Shown here in pieces: positions 42,996-54,260 of a DNA stretch of 64,000 nucleotides; positions within the stretch are counted from its first letter, which is position 1; each line of letters begins with the position of its first letter. The DNA lies in contig OU862908.1 of assembly GCA_917880885.1 (NCBI GenBank), positions 13,379,501-13,443,500 of the forward strand, given 5' to 3'. Source of the DNA: Limnephilus marmoratus (taxonomy: Eukaryota; Arthropoda; Insecta; Trichoptera; Limnephilidae). A model generated the notes under the pieces. It saw nothing but the letters and a program-made list of their open reading frames with translations. It was not told the DNA's origin and ran no database searches. A program made the translations under genes and the position numbers.

Positions 42996-44305
42996 CCCAA
43001 AGTATGTGGCGGTGGACATGATATCGCAAAGGAATAAATCAGAATGTTAGAAAGGTTAAACATTTCTTTTTCAAAGGTTCAGTCTCATCTCCAAAGATAA
43101 TTTCGTAGGGTTTATTACACTACTCATATTGTTTACAGAAAAGATTTTTGAAATGAACTCTGGGAAATTAAAATAATTTGAAATCTAAAAGTTTTTAAAT
43201 TTTCGATAGGTTTTAATTGATAATAACAATATGCATGTAGAATAATAAAATTATAATTCTTAAATGTTTTAAAAAAATTTACCAAAGAGGTTTTCCTTAT
43301 TATAAAGACAACACGTATAATTTCTACGAAGTTTTAAGTGTGGGCTATTTTAGGAACTTTTTTATAATCTTGTTTTGAAATAATATTTCCTGCACCTGGA
43401 CTGGTCTCATGATAAATTCAAATGAATCAGGAACTTCTAGAAATTTTAGAGGATTTAAAATGCATATTCATTCATAATAGTTCATTCTATTATATCGGTA
43501 GCCATAATATTTAATATTCACAGTTATTTTTTCTTATTATAAAATCATGTCTCTGGAGTATTTTTTAACATACTTACATGTATAATTTTTGTTTAACTGC
43601 TGAAATAAATATTTGTTAAGTTCCATGAAATAAGGTTCGACTCTGCCTCTACGATTTCTCAAGGAATTTCTTTCTTTTGATTCGAGGAAATGTTGTGCAA
43701 ATTTAAAAATGTGTTAAACAAAAGACTGTTGAAGAGAATTATGATACGATCCGTTATTGCAGCCAGGAAAAACAAATAAACCACGAATTAATTCAAAATG
43801 CAAGCATCACGTGAACTAAAGGCTAAAGATTATTGAATCGAAAGTTGTGTTCGATGCTGCACATTCAATTTCGTTGGTTTTATGATATAATCTTTATGTA
43901 TTTTGGCTTAGATTTGTAAATTACTTAAATCAATATTCTATGAAATTTACGGTTTCATGGTCATACTAGATCCACAAACTGAAAATAAACCCGGGGTACA
44001 TTGAGCACAAGGCAAATCATACATAAAAAAATAACTTTTAGTTTTAATTCATTTTGGGTTTATTGTAACTTAATTTTTTTAATCTCAAATTTCTTTGTTG
44101 GTTACATCGTTATGTTCAAAATCAAATTCGCGTTGAAATGATTACATACTTTGTGTGCATTTTGTTGTTTCAGTTGTTTCACAAAAATTAAAATATAACA
44201 TTGTCGTCAAATGGCCGTTCATTTTTTTTTAAAATTATTTATTAACCAAGATATTACAATATAATATATCATCATCATCATTACATAGTATAAAAATTAC
44301 ATTGT
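42996..44305. other. No gene seen
   Basis: AT-rich sequence with stops in all frames and no inverted repeat that I can support. Confidence 0.5.
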
Positions 44306-44309
44306 ATAA

Positions 44310-44460
44310 AATGAAGTCGCTCAAAATGGATGTGCGCGTTAATCTTTTAAACTACGCAACGGATTTTCATACGGTTTTCACCAATAGATAGAGTGATTGA
44401 AGAGGAATGTTTATATGTATAATAAATTATATTAGAGAAAAGCCGAGAAATTCAAAGAAA
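44310..44460 (+). mobile_element. Helitron internal fragment
   Basis: AAACTACGCAACGGATTTTC, then CACCAATAGATAGAGTGATT and AGAGGAATGTTTATATGTAT match 47697-47780, which leads into a Helitron 3' end. Here the 3' end is missing. Confidence 0.6.
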
Positions 44461-44689
44461 ACATATTTTTGTGCGATTTAAAACAGCTGGCGTGCCGTAC
44501 TGTCACTTTTGAAATTCGTTCTACGGAAGAAATTGGAAAAGAGATGTCTTAGAGTAAGCAGGTATTTGATTTTCCATTTTCAAATATCCAGTGTTGCATT
44601 GCAAGCATTGTACAATTAGTGGCGATCGCTAACTATCATCATTATCAATTGTGTTCAAGAAAAAGTTTATAAATTCAACAAGGAACAAA

Positions 44690-45560
44690 TACACTTAATT
44701 AAAAAGAAAACAAGTGCTTTATTAAACTGGATGGGACATTTAACTATTCAATTCATGCACTTCATCAGCTCTAGATCCTGTCGAAAAGGCGCAGAAAACA
44801 ATTATGAAAATTATTCTCAAACTTCCTCTAACTGCAAACAGTGACCTTATATTCAAAATAATGAGAGTATTTGATGTTCGACAGATCTATGTAAAAACTA
44901 TCCTCATGCATCTCTTTAAAAACAAGCATGTGCTTTACGAAAAAAAAATAAACTTAAGATTTACACGTAACTCCAACAAAGACATATTGCAAGTTCCAGC
45001 ACTCTCTTCCACCTTTGGTCAACGTAGCTTTAGATACTTTGCCACAAAAATATTCAACATTCTCCCAGAAAACATCAAACTGAGTCAAACACAGAGAGAG
45101 TTTAAAAAATATGTTAAAATATGGATACATTCTAATGATCGAGTTTATACTGGTGCCCTCACCCAAACGCCCAGTCATTGACAGTTGTTATTGTAGTAAT
45201 AACCTTGCACTTTATGAATTGTGTAGGTATATGCAAACAATAATGTTAACTAAAATAAAGTTTTTGCTGTATGGAAACCTACTTTACACATTTATAAAAA
45301 AACCATAGATAAAATTGCCAGAAACAATTAACAAAAATTCTGCCTCAATACAGGTTCACCTAGTGAGGCAGGCTATGCACAACTAAAAATACTGTATAAC
45401 TATACTACTCCTGTGTAACCTTTCTTACGTTACTTTCTATTTGTTAATTTTTCTGTACTGATTGATGTAATCTATTTGTAAACTACATTGAGCATGTAAT
45501 TTTTTTAGTTATATTGTTGTTATTTCATTGTAAAGATTATTATTATTATTATTATTATAA
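44690..45560 (+). mobile_element. 5'-truncated LINE with C-terminus and full 3' UTR
   Basis: The frame 44804-45181 holds the conserved end of CR1/Jockey-type ORF2 (FGQRSFRYFATKIFNILPEN, then FKKYVKIWI). The 3' UTR repeats that at 76-470 and ends in ATT repeats. The 30-nt hairpin at 45341-45370 has the orientation also seen in related LINE fragments, so it is probably the ancestral form. Confidence 0.85.
45341..45370 (+). repeat. LINE 3'-UTR stem-loop (ancestral orientation)
   Basis: TGCCTCAATACAGGTTCACC followed by TAGTGAGGCA: a 7-bp stem with an 16-nt loop. It is the exact reverse complement of 263-292. Confidence 0.9.
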
Positions 45561-45659
45561 TAATTGTCTGAAGCAAAAGAAAAAATAATTGAACCAACAT
45601 TTGGATACGGGAAAGTAGCCGAAAACCAAAATAAAATATTGAAAAGTGATAGTTAAATA

Positions 45660-46830
45660 TTAATAGTTTCATCGAACAATGCTGAAGAATCTTCGGAAAA
45701 TATACAAAATAAAATCAGGAAAAAAATTAACTTATGTAAGATTGGTGCCAAAGTGATTGGTGTTAATGCGATATCTAACAATAGAATACTTATAAAATGT
45801 TCGACAAAGTACGATGCGGAAAAAATGAGTAAAGTTATTGGGGACGAGTTCAAAGACATCAGTGCTACAAAAATTAAAAAGAAAAGACCAACTATAATTT
45901 TTTTTTTTATTTATTAGAGATAATATATTACAAAATTATTACATAAAATTTATAATACATTACTCCCAATGAGTTTAATAAAACTCATTTCGGGAAGGAC
46001 AACATTATACATCTAAAGGAAAATTATTTTTACATAAGAACACGGAGATCAATGAACAATACATAGATTTTTAAATGGACTAGACACACTTGATACAGGT
46101 AATTGAAGAATATATAAGAGTTACAAAGGAAGACAGATATCTTGGTTACTGGTTAATAAAGTTGCTGAGAAAATATCCTTTTAGAGCCTTTGACAATATT
46201 TTTTTGTTTGATTCTGGTAGTTTTAGGACATTAGGTAATGCGTTGTATTGCGTATGTGCGATGTATTGTAAGGAGTTAATTCCAAATTTAGTTGTATAAT
46301 ACTTAAGGGCATTACTAATGACTATAATAAGGATTATATTTTACAAGATATTATCGAACAGAATAAAGATATCAAGGCTGTGATGATATATAAACCAGAA
46401 ATTGAGTTGACGTTAAAAAAGATCTTGAAAAATAAATATAACAACACATCTAATTACATAATAGAAGTTAGTACCAAAATAAGAAGGTGGTTAGTTTCTA
46501 CCGGTAAAATCTATTTGGGGTACTAGAGAATACAAGTAGAGGATGCCCGTCCTGTGGTTCAGTGCTTTCACTGCTTGGGTTTTGGACATACTTCTTTCAG
46601 GTGTCTTCATAAAGAAAAGGACAAACCATCGTGTACACACTGTGCTGGTAATCATTCCTACAAAGATTGTGCTAACAAAGATAAAGAACCTAAATGTAAA
46701 AACTGTGATAGCAAAAATAAAAAAAATGAACTGGAATATTGACATCAGGCATGCGGCAAACGATAATACGAAATGCAATGTGTATAAAAAAATTAGCATT
46801 TTAGCAAAAGAAAAAATAGAATATTGACTA
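45660..46830 (+). pseudogene. LINE ORF1 (gag-like) remnant with zinc knuckles, split by another LINE
   Basis: 46554-46742 encodes CFHCLGFGHTSFRC (CX2CX4HX4C), then CTHCAGNHSYKDC and CKNC, the RNA-binding knuckles of LINE ORF1. The upstream part (45720-45895, KMSKVIGDEFKDISATKIKK) and 46330-46500 belong to the same protein in drifting frames. 45898-46305 is an inserted minus-strand LINE end. Its link to the LINE just upstream is unclear: ORF1 cannot follow a 3' UTR in one element, so it is a separate copy. Confidence 0.7.
45898..46305 (-). mobile_element. Short LINE 3' end nested in the gag remnant
   Basis: A T-run at 45898-45911 is the A tail. The minus strand from 46300 reads NALPNVLKLPESNKKILSKA and stops, a typical ORF2 end. 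A 3'-UTR hairpin pairs AATGAGTTT with AAAACTCATT (about 45971-45994) inside CCC/GGG. Confidence 0.7.
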
Positions 46831-47690
46831 GAAATAACAATAAACCTGTCTCAAAGTAGATATAGTGCTATTATAATACATATGAATTTTTGTCGTAGAA
46901 TTTGCTACATTTCAATAAATACAATTTACATTATTATTGCCAAACATTACACATTTATATATCTATATTATATTAAGGAAAACACTCATTGTATAAAGAC
47001 ACTAGATTTACAAACGTCGTCATATTCTGTTATTAAAAATTCATTTTATTACATAAAAATTGTTATAAAAATTATAAAAGATCACGAAATAACTAACAAA
47101 TATAACATTATTATATTACATTATTTTTTTAACAGTAATATCATAACGACACCTTCAATAACATTTTTTTGTTTACTTAAACATGCATATATTTACTGTG
47201 TACTGTATTTCACATTCATAAATATAACAACACCTTTTAAAAAAATCTTAAAATATCATAAATATTCTGAAATAACACTAGATGTGAACATACAGTTTAT
47301 TTTCTATTTATTAAGTCTTTATCCAAAAGTACTTGTACCAATTAGCTCTAGATATAAACACTTTTATATTGTTAAATATTTAAAATTAAATTCTTCAATC
47401 TATACTCAAAAAAAATCTCTTCATTAACATAATAAGAAAATAATTTATTCTTACGCGCTGAAACCTACAAAAGATTTTAATTATTGTTTAGGTTTCATAA
47501 ATGGAGTTATTTTATACTGCTCTCTTTTCATGTTTACTGGACAGATAATAAATGTGTTAAATATATTATTTATGTATGCGATTTAATCAACCTAACAAAA
47601 ATATTAAATTTTATTGTTTTATCTAAAAATGAAATATTTGGAATATTATTTAATGTTGAAAGCATGGAAAACTATTTTGTATCATTATAT
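46828..47690 (+). pseudogene. AT-rich coding-like tract of unknown origin
   Basis: One plus-strand frame stays open from 46828 to 47583 except for a single stop at 47425-47427, and from 47484 a second frame carries on to about 47700, where Helitron sequence begins. A stop-free run of about 200 codons is unexpected in DNA this AT-rich. The product is rich in I, F, Y and K with a hydrophobic stretch near 47495-47560, perhaps a membrane segment. It has no LINE, transposase or cuticle motif. A remnant of an integrated large DNA virus is one possibility among others, and I have no homology evidence for it. Confidence 0.35.
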
Positions 47691-47696
47691 TATTTT

Positions 47697-47921
47697 AAAC
47701 TTTGCAACGGATTTTCACGCGGTTTTCACTAATAGATAGAGTGATTCAAGAGGAAAGTTTATATGTATATACATGTTTATTATGGTAGAGAACAGCCGAG
47801 AAATTCAAATATTCAATTCAGGCAGCGGGCAGCTAAGAAGCTGGGTGGTGTGGATTTTATAAAGGTTGGGTAATGGCGTTGTCTTTCGTTAGCCACAGCA
47901 ACGTGTGGCCGGGTCTGCTAG
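47697..47921 (+). mobile_element. Helitron 3' part with terminal hairpin
   Basis: It opens with the same segment as 44345-44430 (GCAACGGATTTTC, AATAGATAGAGTGATTCAAG). It ends with hairpin GCCACAGCAACGTGTGGC (47892-47909) and then CTAG, followed by T (47918-47922). The hairpin about 10 bases before CTAG is diagnostic of Helitron 3' ends. Confidence 0.8.
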
Positions 47922-47949
47922 TTAAAAAATATATCAAAATACGTTTTTT

Positions 47950-48110
47950 GGTGTATACCACCTCACTCGGCTGAGCCTGTTCCGAGGTGGCAGGAATTTA
48001 AACTAATTTTGATATCTTACTCTTGGAAGAAAAATAAGATAAAAATAAAAATATTTTAATTTAAATAGATAAATAGAATAAAATAACAATAAAAGAAATG
48101 AAAAATAATT
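47950..48110 (-). mobile_element. LINE 3'-UTR fragment with family hairpin
   Basis: The minus strand reads CCACCTCGGAACAGGCTCAG then CCGAGTGAGGTGG (47969-48001), the same stem-loop type as in the 45-kb LINE. Nothing coding. Confidence 0.5.
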
Positions 48111-48439
48111 TTTTTATTTCATTTATGTTTACATTTAAAAGGTCCCCGTTAAACGTCGGTTTAAGGCTCCTCTCAGCTCTCTATCAAATTAAATTTTAAT
48201 AGCTGCTGATCACAATTTGTTCAAAAGTTGAAACGGACTTATAATCGACATTTAACGAGGATCTTTTAATTGAAACCCGGCTGAATGACCAGTGACGACA
48301 TGCGGAAGAATTTTTTTTTGTTTGATTCTGAAGAAAAAAATTTTGAAAAAAAATAAAAAAGTCGTCAAAAAAAGTCACCGGAGACCAAAATTTCGTTAAA
48401 ATTTTTTACTCCAAATAATGTCAGGAATCACTGGTTAAA

Positions 48440-49030
48440 GTAAGTCAAGTATGTCCCTTAAAACCCTGTGTAAAATAATTTAGTATCCAAAATGTGATGG
48501 TGAAATTGACCATTCATATTTTATTTCTTACTCATCACTAGGGGGTCCTGTACCGAGTACCGAGGTGGACTAAAATTGTGTAATTATAGTTTATTTGTCT
48601 TCTATGTCGTTTTTAATGTCTTCATTAGGGTTTTTCGTTGACCTCTTTCAGCCATATTTTTATTCTTGATTTGTACTCATAATTTTTTTATTATTTTTAT
48701 GTCTTGGGGAAGGATGTCATGGAGTTTTGTTGCAAAGTAAGGGTAGTTTCTTTGTCCAAATGTCGTTTTATAACTTGGAATGATTTTTACGTCGTTTTCG
48801 ATCTAGTGTGATGGATATGCGGTCTAGTAGAGGATTCAGTATTTTTGAATAACTTCAATAATTTATTTTTGCAATATATTCGTTGTACATTTGGTACGTT
48901 TCAGTATGGTCTTTATGATTCCTTTTTGAATTGTATTCAGGCTGTGTATGTATTTATATGTAGCAGATCTCCACTCTATAATTCCATATTCAATTCGAGA
49001 ATGACCTTTTTATTTACCACATTCCTTAGA
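48440..49030 (-). mobile_element. 5'-truncated LINE, RT thumb and 3' UTR
   Basis: The minus strand from about 49012 reads GHSRIEYGIIEWRSATYKYI then SLNTIQKGIIKTILKRTK and stops near 48863, a block found after the RT palm in CR1/Jockey-type ORF2. The 3' UTR contains the hairpin at 48541-48573 and matches 3838-4075. Confidence 0.7.
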
Positions 49031-49077
49031 TTTGACAGATTAGAGATTTGACTTTGTGCTATGAATAATTTCACGTG

Positions 49078-49385
49078 GATAACCAACACATCTGATGACT
49101 TAGCGGGGTGCCCGGGTTCGTGGAGCGATGGTTACACGAGCCTTGGCGGTGGATGTACAATTTGCCTACCAATTGAGTGGCAGGTCGGATCGGGAGAGAC
49201 TGGTTGAGGGAGAAGGATGGACTCAAACGTCCGTTACTCCCGAACACACCGACGCGACGCCTAGATTCCTATCTTCCCTTTTTCCTTCCTAGAACTTCCT
49301 CTTCTTTCCTTTCTTAAAAACAGCATCTCCACACAGCATCCCCAAAGATGACAAGGCCCCGATTGGAATCTGTGTGGAATTAACG
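49078..49385 (+). repeat. Repeat family 2, copy 6
   Basis: GATAACCAACACATCTGATG, TTAGCGGGGTGCCCGGGTTC, GGGAGAGACTGGTTGAGGG, and ACACAGCATCCCCAAAGATG near the end. Its left end is truncated. Confidence 0.75.
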
Positions 49386-50445
49386 TAATTTTTTTTGTTG
49401 GTATTAAAAATAATTCAACGTCGTGAACAAAAAAAACTATTAATTTATATATGTTTTTACGGATTTTTGAATCAATTTGCCCATGTTTCCTTCGCACACA
49501 GAAGCCGTTGGTGATTGCAACGTATTGCAACAATTGTAGATACCTACACAGCGTATTATTATTTAAATTGTGGATACTAAAACACATAAAATTAAAAAAA
49601 AAAAATCATTATTATCAACGTTATAAATAATATCTATAAGTTTCGTTTTAATGCTATTAAAAAAATATAATTTATTACAATAAAAAAAGCAGAAATATAT
49701 TTTTATGAGTCGTTAGCCTATCCTTAGATGTTTTCATAATCAACTAATTACATAATTTTATTGGCTCATCAAAGAAAATTCACACTTTACGCCAGCCAAT
49801 GCAATATTTATTTAGTTTATTTTTACGATTTAAAATTAAAGCATAAGAAACAAATATTGGGTAACTTAAAAAAAATGTTAAGCAAAAACTTCTGTTGAAT
49901 TTGTTTTGAAGAAAATTTTTTTACGTAATTATTTAAAGGAATTTCACAGTTCGCCAAGTCAATTTGCCAACATTTTATAACGCGTTACGTGATATTGTTG
50001 GACTCGAAACTTGATTTAATAATATGTATACGTGTGGTGAAAATTAAAGTAATTTCTATTATTACAATTAATAAGTCGATCCGCTCACGGGGCAACTGAA
50101 AAAAAAACACCCATTGGCAACGCAAGTCGCTATCTTGTGTATTTCAATGACCGTCCGCACGCTACGCAACTTTTCAAAGACCAGTTGTCAACTGCGACGC
50201 AACCACTCGCTCCTAACTCACAGTGCTAGACGCCGAGGCCGGCGAGTTTCAGTTGCCAGGTTTCCAGGTTGCCAGGTTACCAGGTTGCCAGATTGCCATG
50301 GTTGCGCCTCATGAGCTGTCAGTTTTCGAGTAATTTGCCATACGTCCGAGCAGGAAAATACCGATTCTTTTTTAATTATTTATTTATTTTCATTCTGAAC
50401 AAGAGGTTTATAAATCAATCAATTAAAAGTATTCATAATAATTGT
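49386..50445. other. No gene seen; one GC-richer patch
   Basis: Mostly AT-rich. 50110-50345 is richer in GC and carries a tandem CCAGGTTNCCAGGTTGCCAG run (50255-50295). Its 66-codon frame has no recognisable domain and looks incidental. Confidence 0.4.
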
Positions 50446-51000
50446 TATTTATTTATTTATAATATTAACGCCTTTCGGCTTTTACGTAAAGAAAAACAAA
50501 TAATGTAAAATAGTATCAGGTATAACTACAACACAAAAAGACAGCTCTAGTGAGCTCGTAAAATAACAAGAAATAAAAAAAAAAAAAACAGAAGTTGAGA
50601 AAAAAATGTGCAAATTACAAATCAAACAGTAAATACTGCAATATTAAGACAATGAAAAAATATATTTAAAATATTTGTAAATAACTTAACTTAAAGATAG
50701 GGCACGTTGAAAATGTTTAATGGTGGGTAAATATTAAGTAAAATGTATTTCAAGTTACATATTACAGGAAATAAACCTTATTTCCAAAGAAACAATAAAA
50801 TTTAGAAAATCTGTGAACAACATAATAAGAATGGCCACTTTTGTAGGTTGGTAACATTAATTGCTCAAATTTGAAATGATGAAAAGAAAAAATATTTTTT
50901 TTTAGTTAAGTAAATAATATTACAGGTTGAAATGGCTTATAATATGTATTAAGGTTGATGATTGTTAAATTGCTCGGTTGATAGTTAATAAAATACATTT
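50446..51000 (-). mobile_element. LINE 3' end with AAATA tail
   Basis: On the minus strand GCCGAAAGGC, a 3-bp stem closed by GAAA, is followed by GTTAATATTATAAATAAATA. The same order (stem, GTTAAT, AAATA repeats) marks the 3' end of the LINE at 56486-57985. The extent upstream is a guess because the rest is AT-rich and not coding. Confidence 0.55.
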
Positions 51001-51517
51001 TTGTTAAACAAGCTGATATAATTACTCAAATCGTAAAGCTTAGTTGCCAACCAGTTTGCAAGTCGCATTTGCCAAACAGTTTTAGTGTAGTTCAGTTTCT
51101 CCATGAGCTAAGGGCCTAAAACAGAAAAATATGTTAGTCATCTAATTATTTTTTATACAATTGTTAATGTGAAATTTTGAATAATGGCTATCTAATTAAT
51201 ATCCCAGTTACTAAATAATTACCTAATCACAGAATAAACGGTAGATATTTATAAGACAAGATTTTTGCATGACCTTCCATTTACCAACTGAGCTTTAGCG
51301 CGACTTCAGACCTGCCGTATTTTTATTTGTTTTTAAAATTATTAACATTGAAAAAACTTTTTTCCGAGACAGACACTTCTATTTAGTAAACAAAATGTTA
51401 AAATCAAACTAAACTCAAACTAATGTTGAGGAAACTAGTGGTGTATAGATACCCTTAGTATAATTTTGGTGACAGACCAACGTACAGCATCGGAGCGTTC
51501 TTTAAAATAGCATTATG

Positions 51518-51940
51518 GGTACTACCGCCCTGGGAATAATTTATTGAATTATCAACATCTCTACCATAGGTCACCCCAAGTGGTTCGCTACGTTTGGTGA
51601 TTTAGCAGGGGTTCCCGGGTTCATGGAGTGAGGTTTGTCTAGGTCTCGGCGGCGAATACGTTTACCCACCTATTGCATTGACTGATTGAGGGAAACGTAA
51701 CCTAGACCTCTCCAGCCGCATTCTCTCGACCCATCGCCTTGCACTGCAGTGGGAGGAATGGATTCATACGTCCAACGCTCCTGGACAAACTAACCCCCAG
51801 ATTCTTACCCACCCCTCATATTTTTTTCCTTTCCAGATCTTGCTGTTTTTCCCCTCTCTAAAATGACCCTCCATACAGCATCCCCAAAGATTAGAAGAGC
51901 CCTGAGTGAATTATTTATTTCTCTAGGACCTGGATATGGA
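51518..51940 (+). repeat. Repeat family 2, copy 7 (near complete)
   Basis: Starts GGGTACTACCGCCCTGGGAA and continues TAGGTCACCCCAAGTGGTTC, CATCGCCTTGCACTGCAGTG and CCATACAGCATCCCCAAAGA. It ends in a weakened hairpin (CCTGAGTG..CTAGGACC). Confidence 0.8.
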
Positions 51941-52073
51941 GCTAATGTAAAAAATCCTCGCAACTGATATTTTTTTAGAAATAGACGCGTTTCGGTCTCT
52001 TTAGTTTTTTTTAGCTTTATTTAACTGTTGAGTGTTCCGTATGTTTTTTAAATACTCGTTCTACTATTTATTC

Positions 52074-52350
52074 CGGTGACCGGACAACTCGAATGAAATC
52101 TACTTTGAGAAGTCATTTGATGATGAAAAAAATTGCTTAAACAAGTTACGTTAGGTTAGGGTTATGGGCTATTTAATTTTTTTTTTTCATTGCTTTAATG
52201 ACTTTTCAAAGAGGTGTTGAGCTGACATGATTCTGAGTTGACATGGAACCATTTAGGTTAGGTTAGGGTTATGGGCTATTTTTTTTTCATTGCTTTAATG
52301 ACTTTTCAAAGAGGTGTTGAGCTGACATGATTCTGAGTTGACATGGAACC
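52074..52350. mobile_element. Small inverted-repeat element with an internal 98-bp tandem duplication
   Basis: The left GGTGACCGGACAACTCGAAT is roughly inverted at the right (ATTCTGAGTTGACATGGAACC). The segment TTAGGTTAGGGTTATGGGC..ATGGAACCATTTA occurs twice (about 52150-52255 and 52256-52353), nearly identical. Related to 35978-36143. Confidence 0.7.
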
Positions 52351-52776
52351 ATTTATTCCAATGTTTGAAATACTTGACAGAAATACGCTTCATATGCCAT
52401 TTTTTTTATTTCAAAAATACTTAGTATCGAGAAGAAGTATTTCAGTTTCCGAAAATGGAAAATATTTCATTTTTGTAGCTATTTCAAAAACGGATAAATT
52501 TGTAGTCTTTTCTTCAAGCCATGTTTTAGTAAGACTATTTTCTTAAATTCATTTATATTTTAATTAAATCCAATCCACGACGCTTAAAACTTATTTTAAG
52601 ATCGTGGATTAATATTTTGGATTTAATTAGAAAACTAAAAAAAAAAAACAATTTAAAAAATTAAAAGCCGCCAGCTGAAAAGTTGATTTTAATCTTAATG
52701 AAATAACTATCTACTAAAATGCATTATTTTCCATTTTCAAAAACTGAATGACTTATTTCTCACTATTATCTAACTA

Positions 52777-53352
52777 CTAGCTGGTTCCCGGCATGCGTTG
52801 CAATGCCATATTTAAAGAAATAAATTGTTCCCCTTCCGCCTTCCCCGCCTACCCTATCCCCTCTCCCGTTCCCCCGTCCCACCAATCTCCTCCCGCGTTC
52901 CATATATTCAGTGCCAATGCATTCAGTTTTCAAACAGCTCGCGTGCCACCTATTGCAATTATTTTATTCAAATTTTAATTTTTCATTTATTACAAATCGT
53001 AAATAAAAAAATAAAATCTATCAAGTTAATTTGGTACATGACATAGGTACCTATTTAAAATATCTATTATTTAAAAAATCCATAGACAATTCTTTTGTTA
53101 CCAAAAAAAAACTGCTGCATGCTAAATTCACATTCATCAAAAGCGCCAACTGTCAAACGTGCGAAGTTTAAATAGTTGTTTAAGTTTTATGACATTATCC
53201 AATTTTCTGCGGAATTTTCTTAATTTTTCTTTCCGTAAGAACCTTCTATAAAGTATTAGAAAACTTTGAAAAAAGATGAATGAAATAGGTAAAGTCGTTC
53301 TGAAGTTATGACGTGACCAAGGGAAATAGGGATTCATTTTTATGTATGTAGA
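52777..53352 (-). mobile_element. Complete non-autonomous Helitron (576 bp)
   Basis: The minus strand starts TCTACATACATAAAAATGAA (53352) and ends with hairpin GGCATTGCAACGCATGCC (52807-52790) and CTAG (52780-52777). It lies between A and T, the Helitron target. The 5' TC and TATAAAAATGAAT-like start are typical. No Rep/helicase. Confidence 0.85.
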
Positions 53353-53744
53353 TAGATTACAAAGTGTTTTTCAAAGAAAATGTGTACTAAGAAAATGAAA
53401 GAGCTAAATAAAAAAGAGACTTCTTAGTTCTTAGAAAGTTTTATCAATCAACCGACGTAGCTACCTTCGCACTACTGGCTAAAGTCATCAAATACAATGC
53501 ACAAGGCATATTCACGAAGTAAGTGTACTGTGACCGTAACGGGTTGTGTATTTTTTGTTTTTTGGAGGGTGGCAGCACTGAATGATAGAGGGGGTCTCCC
53601 GACCAGAGCGAGCATCGCAGGAACATTGTATTACGTAAACTTACGTTGTAGTATCCTGTTGCGTGAAAGATGTCGGCAAAAATCCGGCCAGTGCTCTGAT
53701 CCGCTTTTTACTCACGGAAGGATTAACACCTACAAGAAAAAAAG

Positions 53745-54260
53745 GTGAGGATTTCTGAGTTTTATTATGACTGGAGATGATAGTGGGTGACTCATTACAC
53801 GTCTGCGAAAAAAATAGTCATCAAAGTGACGTCACACCAATTCCCCATCTACCAAAAAATTCATAACCACAATTTCGGGCAAAAAAAAACATGGCCTTAG
53901 TGTTTTGGGACCGAAAAGGCATCATTTTGGTCGAATTTCTGCCTTATGTGAAGACCGTTAATGCATAACTATATTGTGGTACCCTAAAAAAACTCAAAAA
54001 AAGCATTCAAAATAAAAGGAGGGGAATGCTGACCAGAAAAGTGTGCTTGTTTCACGAAAACATTCGTACTCACACAGCCTTACCCGCTAATACGCTGCTG
54101 GATTCATTTGATCGGGATGTTTTGAAACATCTCCCGTATTTCCCTGACTTGGCGTCTTCAGATTATCATATTTTCACCTCCCTGAAGGCATATATGAATG
54201 AAAATAAATTTTCAACCGATTGAGGTTTACAAGGAATACAGAAAAATCTGTCAGGATAAA
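53745..54260 (+). pseudogene. Mariner transposase fossil
   Basis: The plus-strand frames read FIMTGDDSG (first catalytic Asp region), RHTNSPSTKKFITT, WDRKGIILVEFLPYVKTVNA, then LFHENIRTHTA (second Asp position mutated to Glu) and YFPDLASSDYHIFTSLKAY (third Asp). This is the order in a DD34D mariner transposase. At least two stops and frameshifts are present. The terminal repeats were not found. Confidence 0.85.

Noticed and set aside
42785..43063. Repetitive open frames rich in G-P-A-T or R-R-T across 42785-43063.
   Set aside because: They are translations of the CCGGACCAA word array, not proteins.
50114..50314. GC-richer frame with CCAGGTT repeats.
   Set aside because: The tail is a simple tandem repeat and the start has no recognisable protein character.
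52140..52275. TTAGGTTAGGGTTA words that resemble insect telomere repeats.
   Set aside because: Only two or three units, inside a small MITE also found at 36 kb.
53497..53748. 83-codon GC-richer frame before the mariner fossil.
   Set aside because: No match to the transposase N-terminus in this frame and no other domain. It may be part of the mariner copy but I cannot support it.
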